The position numbers and the translations under genes were made by a program. 64,000 nt of DNA. Source: Gilvimarinus sp. DA14 (GTDB lineage Bacteria; Pseudomonadota; Gammaproteobacteria; Pseudomonadales; Cellvibrionaceae). Shown here one piece after another: positions 18,632-28,062 of the stretch. The DNA lies in NCBI RefSeq assembly GCF_024204685.1, contig NZ_CP100350.1, positions 1,550,001 to 1,614,000 on the forward strand, written 5' to 3'. The notes under the pieces were generated by a model. The model was not told the origin of the DNA. It was given only the letters and a program-made list of their open reading frames with translations, and made no database searches. The first letter of the stretch is position 1; each line of letters starts with the position of its first letter.

Positions 18632-19372
18632 TCAGCTACGCTGGCGCACCGCCTCGAACAGACAAATACCGGTTGCCACCGACACATTTAAACTGCTGAC
18701 TGTTCCTACCATGGGGATTTTAATCAGCTCGTCGCAGGTTTCGCGGGTCAGGCGACGCAAGCCCTCTCCTTCTGCCCCCATCACCAATGCCACGGCGCCG
18801 GTCAGATCACTGCTAAAAATGGTCGCGCTCGCCTCACCCGCAGCGCCCTTCACCCAAACACCGCGAGCTTTAAGCTTTTCCAGTGTGCGCGCCAAATTAG
18901 TCACCGGAATAAAAGGCACGACTTCGGCTGCGCCGCAAGCCACCTTGCGCGCGGTAGGGTTTAACCCCGCAGCGTTATCCTTAGGAGCAATAACCGCGTC
19001 CACACCGGCGGCATCAGCCGAGCGCAGACAGGCCCCGAGATTATGCGGGTCGGTAACGCCATCCAATACCAGCAACAGCGGCGGGTGCTCCAGCGAATCC
19101 AGCAACTCATACAGATAGGCTTCGTCGTGGCTTTTACCCGGGCGCGCCTGGGCTATCACTCCTTGATGATTGGCGTCCGCTGCCAGCGCGTCCATTTTTT
19201 TGCGTGACGCCTCTTGCACCGATATACCATTTTGGCGCGCCAACTGCAGAATTTTCTGCAGTTTTTGATCCGTGCGTCCCTGCAACACCATTAACGTTAA
19301 TACTCGCTGGGGGGCACTTTTTAAAATGGCTTGCACCGCGTGCAGACCATAGAGAATGTCATTTTTGCTCAC
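18632..19372 (-). CDS. rlmB: 23S rRNA (guanosine-2251-2'-O)-methyltransferase RlmB
   Basis: 246 residues. An N-terminal L30e-like substrate-binding domain (YGLHAVQAIL) is followed by a SpoU/TrmH knotted methyltransferase domain with its three motifs: NLGACLRSADAAG, LVMGAEGEGLRRL and SLNVSVATGICLFE. GTG start with an AGAGAAG site. It lies 75 bp after rnr on the same strand, the conserved rnr-rlmB order. Confidence 0.95.
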   Translation of the reverse strand: MSKNDILYGLHAVQAILKSAPQRVLTLMVLQGRTDQKLQKILQLARQNGISVQEASRKKMDALAADANHQGVIAQARPGKSHDEAYLYELLDSLEHPPLLLVLDGVTDPHNLGACLRSADAAGVDAVIAPKDNAAGLNPTARKVACGAAEVVPFIPVTNLARTLEKLKARGVWVKGAAGEASATIFSSDLTGAVALVMGAEGEGLRRLTRETCDELIKIPMVGTVSSLNVSVATGICLFEAVRQRS

Positions 19373-19447
19373 ACGTCTTCTCTTTTACTTTCCTGTTCAA
19401 GCTCGGGGGCGCCGCCGGCGTACTTATCGCACCAAAACAACATGGCG

Positions 19448-22009
19448 TTAGTCCTGCGGAGGCTTCTTTTTAAATCTCGCCAACGCCTTCTTAACCCCAG
19501 CTGCTGCTTGCGCAAATACAGATCGGCTTTTTTCCTCTGACTTTGTTTGCGCCTGTCGAACTGGCGAATCTTGCGACGGGCGACGAACTTGCGCGCCGGT
19601 TTCAGAGCCATTTTTCGGTTTCCTCTTGCGCGGTTTTCTGGGCTTGGACGGGTCGGTCGTTTTCTTGCTGGGCCGATGGGCCGAAGCGGCTTTTTTGCCA
19701 CCGGCGTTTTTACCGCCGCGACCGCCCTGCTTGCCTTTGTTTTTATCCCCGCCAGAATTTTTAGCAGCGCTGCGGCGTTTACTGGTGACGCTTTCAAGCT
19801 CAAAGTCAATTTTGCGCTCATCCAGGCTCACCCGCACGACACGCACCTTCAGCTCGTCACCCAAGCCGAATACCTGGCGGGTACGATCACCTACTAAGCG
19901 GTGCTTGGCAGGGTCAAAGCGGTAATAGTCTTGCGGCAAGGCGGTAATATGCACCAGGCCATCGACATAAATATCTACCAGCTCGACAAACAAACCAAAG
20001 CCGGTCACTGAGCTGACCACACCGTCGAAAACCTCACCCACCTTATCCTGCAAGTATTCGCACTTGAGCCAGCTAACAACATCGCGTGAGGCTTCATCGG
20101 CGCGGCGCTCGGCCATGGAGGAATGCTCCCCCAGAGAAATCATATCCGCCACGCTGTAAGGATAGATTTTTTCCCGGGGGATAGGTGCCACGCCCTCGAC
20201 CCTCTCCACATGGGAAGACGGCTGGTCGGAGCGCACCACCGAGCGGATAGCGCGGTGCACGATTAAATCCGGATAGCGGCGAATGGGCGAGGTAAAATGG
20301 GTGTAGGCATCATAGCCCAACCCAAAGTGACCGTCGTTTTCCACCTGATACACCGCCTGGCGCAAGCTGCGCAACATCACGGTTTGAATCATATTGGCGT
20401 CGCCGCGGTTGCTGATGGCTTCCATTAGCACTTGGTAATCGGCGGAGGTGGGCTCGTCGCCACCGCCCAGGCCCAGACCCAACTCGGCAAGAAATTCGCG
20501 CAGGTTCTCCAGTTTTTCTGCGGTAGGGCCCTGGTGAACCCGGTATAGCGAAGTAATATTGTGCTTTTCTAAAAAGCGCGCCGCCGATACGTTGGCGCAC
20601 AGCATGCACTCCTCAATAATCTTATGAGCATCGTTGCGCCGTACCGGTAAAATTTCATCAATCTTGCGCTCATCGTTAAAGACAATGCGCGTCTCGACGG
20701 TTTCAAAGTCAATCGCGCCGCGCTCGGTGCGAGCCTCGCGCAGGCTTTTGTAAAGCTCGTTCAGATTTTCCAGCTCGTTTAAGCGATCGGCCAGCTCTTC
20801 GCGCACCGCTTCATCGCCAGCCAAAGCCGCTCCCACCTGGTTGTAGGTTAAGCGCGCGTGGGAGTGAATAATGCCTTCGTAGAATTTGTAGCCACTGACC
20901 TGGCCCGCAGCCGAGACGGTCATCTCGCACACCATGACCAGCCGGTCTACATGAGGGTTCAGCGAGCACAGGCCGTTGGAGATTTTCTCCGGCAGCATGG
21001 GCACCACATGATCGGGAAAATAAACGCTGGTAGCGCGGCGCACCGCGTCTTCGTTTAAACCGGTACCGGGGCGCACATAGTGCGAGACATCGGCAATAGC
21101 CACAAACAACCGCCAGCCACCGCTTTTCTTGCGCTGACACAAGACCGCATCGTCAAAATCGCGGGCATCTTCGCCGTCAATGGTCACAAAGGGTAAATCG
21201 CGCAGATCCACCCGGCCGGTTTTGTGGGCCTCGTCCACTTCAGAGGGCAGGGCTTCGGCTTCGCTGAGCGCTTCGTGGCTCCACTGATTGGGAATGCCGT
21301 GGGATTCTATAGCAAGCTCAATTTCCATGCCCGGCGCCATATGATCGCCCAGCACCTGAATCACACGGCCCTGCGGGGGGCGCTGCTTTTCCGGCTGGCG
21401 GGTAATTTCCACCACCACTATCTGACCACTATTGGCGCCCAGCTCGTCACCTTGAGCGATCATGACATCCTGGGTAATTTTGGCGTTTTCGGGGCTTAAA
21501 AACTGTACCCCGTCTTCTTTGATAAACCGGCCGGCCAGGGTTTTGGTATTTCGTACCAGCACCTCGACAATGGCGCCCTCTTCTTTACCCCGGTAATTTT
21601 CGCCCTGCAGACGCACCAGCACCTCATCGCCGTCAAACACTTTGCGCATCTGGCGGTTGTGCAGGTAAATGTCGTCGCCACCCTCGACCGGAATGGCAAA
21701 ACCAAAGCCGTCGCGGTGGCCCTGAACCCGGGCGCGCACCAGCTCGGTTAGATCAATGGGCGCGAAAGCACCACGGCGATTGCTGACCAGCTGGCCATCG
21801 CGGGCCATTGCGATTAAACGTCGGCGCAGAGCCTCAATATCGTCTTCGTCACTCAGCTCTAATAACTCGGCAACTTGCGGGTGGGTGCAGGGACCGGGCT
21901 GACGATCCAGCAATTCCAGAATCAGCTCTCGACTGGGGATGGGGTTTTCGTATTTCTGCGCTTCGCGGTCGGCAAACGGGTCGGAAGGTGGACCTTGGCG
22001 TTTACTCAA
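19448..22009 (-). CDS. rnr: ribonuclease R
   Basis: 853-residue 3'-5' exoribonuclease that degrades structured RNA. Order of domains: N-terminal helix-turn-helix (about 25-90), two cold-shock OB folds, the RNB catalytic domain with its Asp cluster (GEDARDFDDAV, about 275), an S1 domain (GVVSSVTGFGLFVEL, about 665) and a long Lys/Arg-rich C-terminal tail (about 745-853). The start is TTG, supported by GGAG eight nt upstream and by the typical N-terminus (DPFADREAQKYENPIPSRE). A strong hairpin abuts this ribosome-binding site. Confidence 0.95.
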   Translation of the reverse strand: MSKRQGPPSDPFADREAQKYENPIPSRELILELLDRQPGPCTHPQVAELLELSDEDDIEALRRRLIAMARDGQLVSNRRGAFAPIDLTELVRARVQGHRDGFGFAIPVEGGDDIYLHNRQMRKVFDGDEVLVRLQGENYRGKEEGAIVEVLVRNTKTLAGRFIKEDGVQFLSPENAKITQDVMIAQGDELGANSGQIVVVEITRQPEKQRPPQGRVIQVLGDHMAPGMEIELAIESHGIPNQWSHEALSEAEALPSEVDEAHKTGRVDLRDLPFVTIDGEDARDFDDAVLCQRKKSGGWRLFVAIADVSHYVRPGTGLNEDAVRRATSVYFPDHVVPMLPEKISNGLCSLNPHVDRLVMVCEMTVSAAGQVSGYKFYEGIIHSHARLTYNQVGAALAGDEAVREELADRLNELENLNELYKSLREARTERGAIDFETVETRIVFNDERKIDEILPVRRNDAHKIIEECMLCANVSAARFLEKHNITSLYRVHQGPTAEKLENLREFLAELGLGLGGGDEPTSADYQVLMEAISNRGDANMIQTVMLRSLRQAVYQVENDGHFGLGYDAYTHFTSPIRRYPDLIVHRAIRSVVRSDQPSSHVERVEGVAPIPREKIYPYSVADMISLGEHSSMAERRADEASRDVVSWLKCEYLQDKVGEVFDGVVSSVTGFGLFVELVDIYVDGLVHITALPQDYYRFDPAKHRLVGDRTRQVFGLGDELKVRVVRVSLDERKIDFELESVTSKRRSAAKNSGGDKNKGKQGGRGGKNAGGKKAASAHRPSKKTTDPSKPRKPRKRKPKNGSETGAQVRRPSQDSPVRQAQTKSEEKSRSVFAQAAAGVKKALARFKKKPPQD

Positions 22010-22021
22010 AAGATAGGCTCC

Positions 22022-22056
22022 ATAATGCCGGGGAATTTAATATCACCCGGCATTAT
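22022..22056 (-). other. strong hairpin abutting the rnr ribosome-binding site
   Basis: Perfect 11-bp inverted repeat ATAATGCCGGG / CCCGGCATTAT with a 13-nt AU-rich loop between the regulator gene and rnr. The rnr GGAG site starts at the base of the stem. Without a U-tract it is a poor terminator; it could control rnr translation or protect the transcript. Confidence 0.7.
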
Positions 22057-22082
22057 AGGGTATATGACAGAGGTTTGTATGC

Positions 22083-22802
22083 TTAACGCTCGCCTGACTT
22101 TTCCAATTCGTGCTCAATAAAGCCTAGCGCTTCATCAATCAGCAAAAACATAGCGTTCTTGGCACGCTCGGCGTTACCGCTGGAAATCGCGTAATAAACC
22201 TTGGCGTGATCTTCCAAAACACCATCCGGGTTGGCTTTAATCACGTTGGTGTGGCGGATACTCACGTTCAAGGCAGTGCGGGTAAAATCGCGCATACGGA
22301 TATAAAAACGGTTTTCACTGGCATAAAGAATACTGATGTGAAAATCGATATCCGCTTCCAGCTCGTTTTCAGAGTTATCCGACGCCACCCGCATACGCTC
22401 CAGCGCATCGCCAATTGCCTGAATCCGCTCGGGGCGCGCAAAACGCGCTGCCAACGCGGCCGCTTCGGGCTCAATGGCAATGCGCATTTGCAAAAACTCT
22501 TTCAACACTTTCAGCGAAGGGTTGCCTTCGAGGGACCAGCTGAGCAAATCGGAGTCGAAAATATTCCACTCCTCTTCGGGCATAATGCGAATGCCTTGGC
22601 GCGGGCGACTGGAAATAAGCCCCTTGGCAGACAGCATTTTTACCGCTTCGCGCACGGCGGTGCGACTTACCCCAAACTCTTCACACAGGTCAGCCTCGGT
22701 GGGCAAGCTTTCACCCTGGCTGTATTCCCCACACACAATCGCGCGCCCAAGCTGCTGGGTCATGCGTTGCGAGAGATTATTATTTCTTTCTAAAACGGCC
22801 AT
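22083..22802 (-). CDS. FadR-type GntR-family transcriptional regulator
   Basis: 239 residues. N-terminal winged helix (LPTEADLCEEFGVSRTAVREAVKML, in two pieces about 33-57) and C-terminal FCD effector domain (about 95-230) with the metal-binding pattern of sugar-acid and sugar regulators (D-x3-H near DIDFHIS, later His near EDHAK). It lies downstream of a sugar-type TBDR on the same strand and near an SGLT-like symporter, so it probably controls that uptake locus. A perfect palindrome lies about 36 bp upstream of its start. The effector is unknown. Confidence 0.85.
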   Translation of the reverse strand: MAVLERNNNLSQRMTQQLGRAIVCGEYSQGESLPTEADLCEEFGVSRTAVREAVKMLSAKGLISSRPRQGIRIMPEEEWNIFDSDLLSWSLEGNPSLKVLKEFLQMRIAIEPEAAALAARFARPERIQAIGDALERMRVASDNSENELEADIDFHISILYASENRFYIRMRDFTRTALNVSIRHTNVIKANPDGVLEDHAKVYYAISSGNAERAKNAMFLLIDEALGFIEHELEKSGER

Positions 22803-22837
22803 TTACGGTTACTCAATATTACAAGTTGGCTAAAAGT

Positions 22838-22854
22838 ATCGACTCTTAGTCGAT
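22838..22854. promoter_or_regulatory. candidate operator upstream of the FadR-type regulator
   Basis: Perfect 17-bp palindrome ATCGACT-CTT-AGTCGAT, 36 bp before the regulator start, placed for autoregulation. Next to it (22817-22824) is TATTACAA, the same octamer that forms half of a palindrome in the TBDR/symporter promoter region (26078-26085). Binding by the adjacent regulator is inferred. Confidence 0.5.
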
Positions 22855-22960
22855 GTTTCAAGCTAAATTGCCATACTTTCACCCCAGCGCGGTGTTTTTG
22901 ACAGGCCGACGTCAATTCCTCAATAAAACCAGGCAAAAATAACGCAAAATGACAGGCACA

Positions 22961-22988
22961 AAAAAGCCCCCTTAAAAAAGGGGGCAAA
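22961..22988 (-). terminator. terminator of the TBDR transcript
   Basis: Minus-strand stem GCCCCCTT/AAGGGGGC with a 4-nt loop, followed by CTTTTTTG. It lies 175 bp after the TBDR stop, so the transcript has a long 3' UTR. Confidence 0.88.
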
Positions 22989-23163
22989 ACAAGAAGAGAC
23001 CATGTATAGCTACACCCTGTGCCGACCGCACGCTAACACAGGGCACAAGGTGCAGAAATACATTGGCAGATTACTCTGCCTGTGCGCCCGAAGGCGCAAC
23101 CGACCGAAGTCGGATGAACCCCCGAAGGGGTCCACTTCTGCTTCCACTAGCCCATTAGTGGAA
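22989..23163 (-). ncRNA. structured 3' UTR with three tandem UUCG hairpins
   Basis: Between the TBDR stop and its terminator the transcript would fold into a series of hairpins. One, at 23144-23161 (CCACTA/TAGTGG), starts two nt after the stop. Then come three tightly spaced hairpins, each with a C(UUCG)G tetraloop: 23118-23131 (stem ACCCC/GGGGT), 23100-23113 (CCGAC/GTCGG) and 23083-23098 (TGCGCC/GGCGCA). A further 7-bp repeat lies at 23015-23021 with 23037-23043. It could be a 3'-UTR-derived small RNA or a stability element; no expression evidence is available. Confidence 0.5.
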
Positions 23164-25947
23164 TTAGAAAGAGTAGCGAGCACCCAGTGCGAAGGTGCGA
23201 GCAATCTTCCAGTTACCGAAAGTGGCGTACTCGCTGTTGCCATAGCGGCTGTGAGACGTCTCATCGGTCAGGTTAGTCGCATCGAAAGATACCGTTAAGT
23301 CATCAGTGATGTTGTAGTTCAACTGGAAGTCCAGCGATTGCTGAGCATCGCGATACACGCTAAGTGGATTAGCAAACAGCGCCGCTTCGTTGTTGTTGTA
23401 GAAGTCGGAACGCCATACGTAACCCAGGCGGGTGTCGAAAGACTCACGCTCGTAAATCAAAGTAAGGTTATAAGAGGTATCCGATACACCGATAATATCG
23501 GTGGTCTCGGTACCAATAATTTCCCCCACGTTGTTTAACTGCGGGATAGTCTGCTCGGAATCCAACAGAGTCAAAGCCGCCTGAACACCGATACCATCCA
23601 GCAGACCTGGCAGGTTTTCGGGGAAGTAGCTTGCCCCCACCTCAATGCCGCTCAACTCGCCGTCAGAAGCGTTATCCGGCTGCGAAAGAATAAAGGTATC
23701 CACTTGATAGCCCGGAATATCGCGCTGCACCGCGTTGCGGAAACCAACCACCAAACCTTCGATATCACGTTGGAAGGCAGTCAGATAAACAGAGCTTGCA
23801 TCACCGAAGTACCACTCCAGAGACAGATCCATATTTTGCGAGGTAGTCGGCTCCAGGTCCGGATTACCACCACTGGCAGTACCATAACCCACGTTAGACA
23901 GGTCGTCGTTGTAGGTGATAGTAGGGTTCAGATCCAAGAAGCCTGGCATGCGCAAGGTTTCACCGTAGTTAAAGCGCAGCAGCAGGCCTTCAGTAAAGTG
24001 CAGGCGAGCGGTTAAGCTCGGCAAGAACTCAGACGTTTCGCTTGAACCTTGAGTACGCTCTTCAGTAACGCTATCAACAAATTCGGTATCGGTTTGCACG
24101 TCTACGTAACGACCACCGATTTCACCATCTACACGCATACCGGCCAACTCGGTTTCAAATCGAGCGGTAGCGTAAAGTGCGGCGTTCACTTCGTTGATAT
24201 TAAATTGCTCCAGCAGAGGCTGATTCGGGTCCAAGTTGTAAAGGCCCATCATCTGCTCACGGTTTTCATACAACCAAGGACCATCAGCCACAGCCCAGCT
24301 GCGCGGGACATCATACTCGCCTTCCATAAAACCGCTGTTTACGTGCGAAATGCCATCGTAAGCACTGAACTGACACTGCTCTGCAGTACCCTGACAAACG
24401 GCTTGAGTCTGATCGCGACCGAATTCGGCGGCATCGTGGTCGTCGTAACGCATACCGAAGTTAAAGGTATGAAACAGACCACCTTCATTCAGGTATTCAC
24501 CATCAACGGTAAAGGTAACGGCCGAACCTTCGGTGCGAGCGCCATTTTCGTACATATCACCCATGGTCCAATCGTTAAGATTGGTCAAGTCGCTTTCATC
24601 ACGCTCTGTATCTGGATTATCCAAGAACACCTGAGAGGTATCATCGGTAAAGTTAACAGTTGTGCCGTAGCGGCCACCACCGTTCCCGCGCAATGCGATA
24701 AATTGAGTTTCAAATTCACTATCCTGATAAACCACCTCAGACTCTAAGGTGAAGTTATCGGAAATATCCCACTCACCGCGCAACGCGTACATCATTGAGT
24801 CGGTCGCGTTAGTCGCAAAGTCGCCACTGTTAAAGGTAAACGGACTACCTACGGTGCGCTCTTTGATGACGTTAGTGCCTTCGTACAACTCAAAGGTATC
24901 TTCAATCGGACCGAATTTGGCCAAGTCGTTCCACCAGTCAACAAACGAGAAGTGCAGGTTGTTGAAAGTGTCATTGCGGTAGCCGGTGTACATGGACTCA
25001 AAGGTATAGGTGGAAGAGTCATTGGGCGCAAACTGCAAAGACACATTAGCCGCCGAGCGCTCGCGCTCACCGGTGAAATCAGTCATGATATAGGCATCGC
25101 GCGACAGGTAGTATTCCTGATCAACGCCGTTCATATCCAAAGTGGAGCCTGCGTCCATGGGCAGGCCGTTGTCCAGACCAGGAGCCCAGAAACCGGTATC
25201 AGCACCAATCAACTGCAAGGGCACAAAGCCATCCAGAGGCTCTTCGGTCATAAACGGAAACATCGCACCCGGGGTTACCGACTGGGTACGGAAATTCGTT
25301 TCAGCGTAAGAAACATTTACCAAAGCACCGAAGTCACCAGCACCTGTTTCCCATACATTACTGAACAAGCCACTCAGGATGGGATCCGTTTCTTCAGACT
25401 CCTCGTTGTACACGCCGCGCAGCGCAACCGAAACCTTAGAGCCGTCAAAGTCGAATGGACGGAAGGTGTGTACATCAATCTGACCGGCAATACCTTCTTC
25501 AAACTGGGCCGCAGAACGGTTTTTAATCACGTCGATGCGCGATACCAAAGTAGAAGGCAAATCGGCCAAAGCCATGGCACGACCAGAGGCGGTAAAGATA
25601 GTACGACCATTAACGGTGGTGCTAACGTCGGTCAAACCACGAATGGTTACGGTGTTTACTTCGCCGTCGGCGCGGTCGGTTACCTGAATACCGGGAACAC
25701 GCTGCAGAGATTCTACAACGTTATTGTCGGGCAGCTTGCCGATGTCTTCGGCAATAATCGCGTCCATTACCTGCATGGAGTCGCGTTTGATATCAATGGC
25801 TTTGTTAAGGCTGGCACGAACACCGGTAACGACTACTTCTTCGAGCAGCATATCCATGTCTTCTTGGTTATCTTGTGCGGCAACCTGAAGGGAACCCAGA
25901 GCAGCAACCATGGCTACTGAGGAACTGAGCAAACGTCGCTTGAACAT
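23164..25947 (-). CDS. TonB-dependent receptor, carbohydrate type
   Basis: About 927-residue outer-membrane receptor. Signal peptide 1-25 (MFKRRLL start with GGAG seven nt upstream; a longer upstream frame is unlikely). A TonB-box-like segment LEEVVVTG follows, then the plug domain (DIGKLPDNNVVESLQRVPGI, VTIRGL) and the 22-strand barrel ending in the C-terminal Phe (GARYSF). The plug style is that of the oligosaccharide TBDRs of marine gammaproteobacteria, and the neighbours (FadR-type regulator, SGLT-like symporter) support a sugar or glycan ligand. The ligand cannot be named. Confidence 0.88.
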   Translation of the reverse strand: MFKRRLLSSSVAMVAALGSLQVAAQDNQEDMDMLLEEVVVTGVRASLNKAIDIKRDSMQVMDAIIAEDIGKLPDNNVVESLQRVPGIQVTDRADGEVNTVTIRGLTDVSTTVNGRTIFTASGRAMALADLPSTLVSRIDVIKNRSAAQFEEGIAGQIDVHTFRPFDFDGSKVSVALRGVYNEESEETDPILSGLFSNVWETGAGDFGALVNVSYAETNFRTQSVTPGAMFPFMTEEPLDGFVPLQLIGADTGFWAPGLDNGLPMDAGSTLDMNGVDQEYYLSRDAYIMTDFTGERERSAANVSLQFAPNDSSTYTFESMYTGYRNDTFNNLHFSFVDWWNDLAKFGPIEDTFELYEGTNVIKERTVGSPFTFNSGDFATNATDSMMYALRGEWDISDNFTLESEVVYQDSEFETQFIALRGNGGGRYGTTVNFTDDTSQVFLDNPDTERDESDLTNLNDWTMGDMYENGARTEGSAVTFTVDGEYLNEGGLFHTFNFGMRYDDHDAAEFGRDQTQAVCQGTAEQCQFSAYDGISHVNSGFMEGEYDVPRSWAVADGPWLYENREQMMGLYNLDPNQPLLEQFNINEVNAALYATARFETELAGMRVDGEIGGRYVDVQTDTEFVDSVTEERTQGSSETSEFLPSLTARLHFTEGLLLRFNYGETLRMPGFLDLNPTITYNDDLSNVGYGTASGGNPDLEPTTSQNMDLSLEWYFGDASSVYLTAFQRDIEGLVVGFRNAVQRDIPGYQVDTFILSQPDNASDGELSGIEVGASYFPENLPGLLDGIGVQAALTLLDSEQTIPQLNNVGEIIGTETTDIIGVSDTSYNLTLIYERESFDTRLGYVWRSDFYNNNEAALFANPLSVYRDAQQSLDFQLNYNITDDLTVSFDATNLTDETSHSRYGNSEYATFGNWKIARTFALGARYSF

Positions 25948-26376
25948 AGCTTTTCTCCGTTTATATATGGTGCATAAATGAGTGAGCACCAAATTATTAT
26001 TAATGAATACAAAACGTACGAACCCGGCGAACCACCGGAAAAATAGGGTATTAAACTCCTCGTGGAGCCGTTATTTGTATTACAATTTGAATGCTAATAC
26101 TCTGTGTTTTCCGTGTCAACCACCAAAAGCGAAGTATTTATCCTATTTTAGTTAGACACTCGGGAGGAAATATCGCCCCAGAATGACGCACAACTGGCCG
26201 TGAAATACAGAAAAATTAGCAGAAGTTAACGTTAGCTCGGTGTTTTTGCTATTATTCGCCTCCGCGAGCCCGGAAGCTAATAAAAACCGAGGAGAGTTAT
26301 AGTCACAGAAACTATTATACTATAATAATTTCACACTACTCCTCAGCCATACACACAATATAGATGAGAGAAAATA
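25948..26376. promoter_or_regulatory. divergent promoter region of TBDR and symporter
   Basis: This 429-bp gap holds no gene that I can support. It contains two candidate operators: an 11-bp palindrome TTGTA-T-TACAA at 26075-26085, resembling the T-TG-CA-A style of FadR-type sites, and ATTATA-C-TATAAT at 26314-26326, which also offers a -10 element for the symporter gene. The symporter ATG has GAGAG about 7 nt upstream. Co-regulation of both genes by the nearby FadR-type protein is inferred. Confidence 0.5.
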
Positions 26377-28008
26377 ATGATTGAATTTGCTGCTCTGGAT
26401 TACTGGGTGCTAGGCGCCTTTTTCCTAATCCTGGCCGTTACCGTTGGCATCTGCATGAAGCAGAAGGAAAACGATACGGCGGACTACTTTCTCGCTGGAC
26501 GCAATGCCGGTTGGCTGGTCATTGGTTCGTCTATTTTCGCCTCTAATATCGGTTCGGAGCACCTGGTAGGCCTATCCGGCGCCGGCGCGCAAACCGGTAT
26601 GGCTATGGCGCACTGGGAATTGCAGTCCTTTATTATTATTTTGCTGGGCTGGCTGTTTGTGCCCTTTTACTGGTCCAGTAAAATTTACACCATGCCCGAG
26701 TTTCTCGAGCGCCGCTACGGCCCGTCCAGCCGCACCTTCCTCTCCATAATCTCGCTGATCAGTTATGTGCTTACCAAAGTCTCGGTGACCGTATACGCCG
26801 GCGGCGTGGTACTGCAGACGGTGCTGGGAATTGATACCTTGTGGGGCTTCGACTTCTTCTGGGTTGCGGCGATTGGCCTGGTGCTGATTACCGGTATTTA
26901 CACAGTGCTCGGTGGCATGAAGGCGATTCTCTGGACCTCGGTGATTCAAACTCCGGTGCTGATTATTGGCTCGGTGGTTATTCTGGTCACCGGCCTGGAA
27001 GCGCTGGGCGGCTTTGCCGAGCTGGAGCGCATTAACGGCGAGAAAATGAGCCTGTTCCGCCCCGCCTCTGACCCTGACTTCCCCTGGCCCGGCGTTATTT
27101 TCGGCTCGGTCATTATTGGTTTTTGGTACTGGTGTACCGACCAGTACATTGTTCAGCGTGTGCTGTCGGCCAAAGGCATTCAGGCCGCGCGTCGCGGTAC
27201 TTTCTTTGCGGGCTACCTGAAACTACTGCCGGTATTTATCTTTTTGTTCCCGGGCATGATCGCCTTCGCCCTGAACGAGAAAGGCATTATCCAAATGGAC
27301 AGCCCCGACCAAGCGTTTGCCACGCTGGTCTCTACCCTGCTGCCTGCCGGTGTTAAGGGGATTGTGATCGGGGGTCTGATCGCCGCCCTGATGAGCTCGC
27401 TGGCTTCGCTGTTTAACTCTTCGGCCACCCTGTTTACCATCGACTTCTACAAGCGCTTTAAGCCGGAGTCTTCCGAGCAGCATTTGGTAAAAGTGGGCCG
27501 TATGGCCACCTTGGTAGTAGTTGCACTGGGCGTGATCTGGATTCCGGTAATGCAGCTGGTAGCGGATGTGCTGTACGAATACCTGCAGCTGGTTCAGTCG
27601 CTGATTGCTCCTGCGGTTGCCGTTGTCTTCCTGCTGGGTGTGTTCTCTAAGCGCATCACCCCCACCGCGGGCTTTATCGGCCTGGTGGCTGGCTTTATTC
27701 TGGGTATGACTCGCCTGGTGTTGCAAATTTTTGCCGACAGCCTGCCGGCCGGCGGCATTTTGGAATCACTGGTAACCGTTAACTGGCTGTACTACTGCAT
27801 CGGCTTGTTTATAGCGACCTGCGCAATCGTGATCGGGGTAAGCTTTTTTACCAAGCGCGCTCCCGACAGCCAGCTGGCTGGCATCACCTACGCGTCCATC
27901 AGCCCTGAGCAACGGGCGGAGATTAAAGCGGGTATCACCAAGTGGGATATTATCCACACCGTGATTATTATCGCGATTACCGTGGGTATTTACGTTCGCT
28001 TCTGGTAA
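26377..28008 (+). CDS. SGLT-like sodium:sugar symporter
   Basis: 543-residue inner-membrane transporter of the solute:sodium symporter family with about 14 hydrophobic helices. Length and landmarks match Vibrio vSGLT: SNIGSEHLVGLSGAGA in TM2, the WYWCTDQYIVQR segment, and SSLASLFNSSATL with the Ser pair of the sodium site. It would carry a monosaccharide released from the glycan taken up by the divergent TBDR. Galactose or glucose is suggested by vSGLT, but the sugar is not certain. Confidence 0.9.
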   Translation: MIEFAALDYWVLGAFFLILAVTVGICMKQKENDTADYFLAGRNAGWLVIGSSIFASNIGSEHLVGLSGAGAQTGMAMAHWELQSFIIILLGWLFVPFYWSSKIYTMPEFLERRYGPSSRTFLSIISLISYVLTKVSVTVYAGGVVLQTVLGIDTLWGFDFFWVAAIGLVLITGIYTVLGGMKAILWTSVIQTPVLIIGSVVILVTGLEALGGFAELERINGEKMSLFRPASDPDFPWPGVIFGSVIIGFWYWCTDQYIVQRVLSAKGIQAARRGTFFAGYLKLLPVFIFLFPGMIAFALNEKGIIQMDSPDQAFATLVSTLLPAGVKGIVIGGLIAALMSSLASLFNSSATLFTIDFYKRFKPESSEQHLVKVGRMATLVVVALGVIWIPVMQLVADVLYEYLQLVQSLIAPAVAVVFLLGVFSKRITPTAGFIGLVAGFILGMTRLVLQIFADSLPAGGILESLVTVNWLYYCIGLFIATCAIVIGVSFFTKRAPDSQLAGITYASISPEQRAEIKAGITKWDIIHTVIIIAITVGIYVRFW

Positions 28009-28028
28009 GCGAATAACAACCCTCGCAG

Positions 28029-28062
28029 CTGGCGGACACTAGGTGTCCGCCAGTTCTTCTTT
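28029..28062 (+). terminator. terminator of the symporter gene
   Basis: Perfect 11-bp stem CTGGCGGACAC/GTGTCCGCCAG with a 3-nt loop followed by TTCTTCTTT, 20 bp after the stop codon. Confidence 0.85.

Noticed and set aside
19369-19821. 150-codon basic open frame on the minus strand overlapping the end of rnr and the rnr-rlmB gap
   Set aside because: Most of it lies in another frame of the Lys/Arg-rich RNase R tail, which explains its basic composition; no family features and no start signal.
24952-25920. 322-codon open frame antisense to the first TBDR
   Set aside because: Lies wholly within the N-terminal part of a clear TonB receptor and has no family features.
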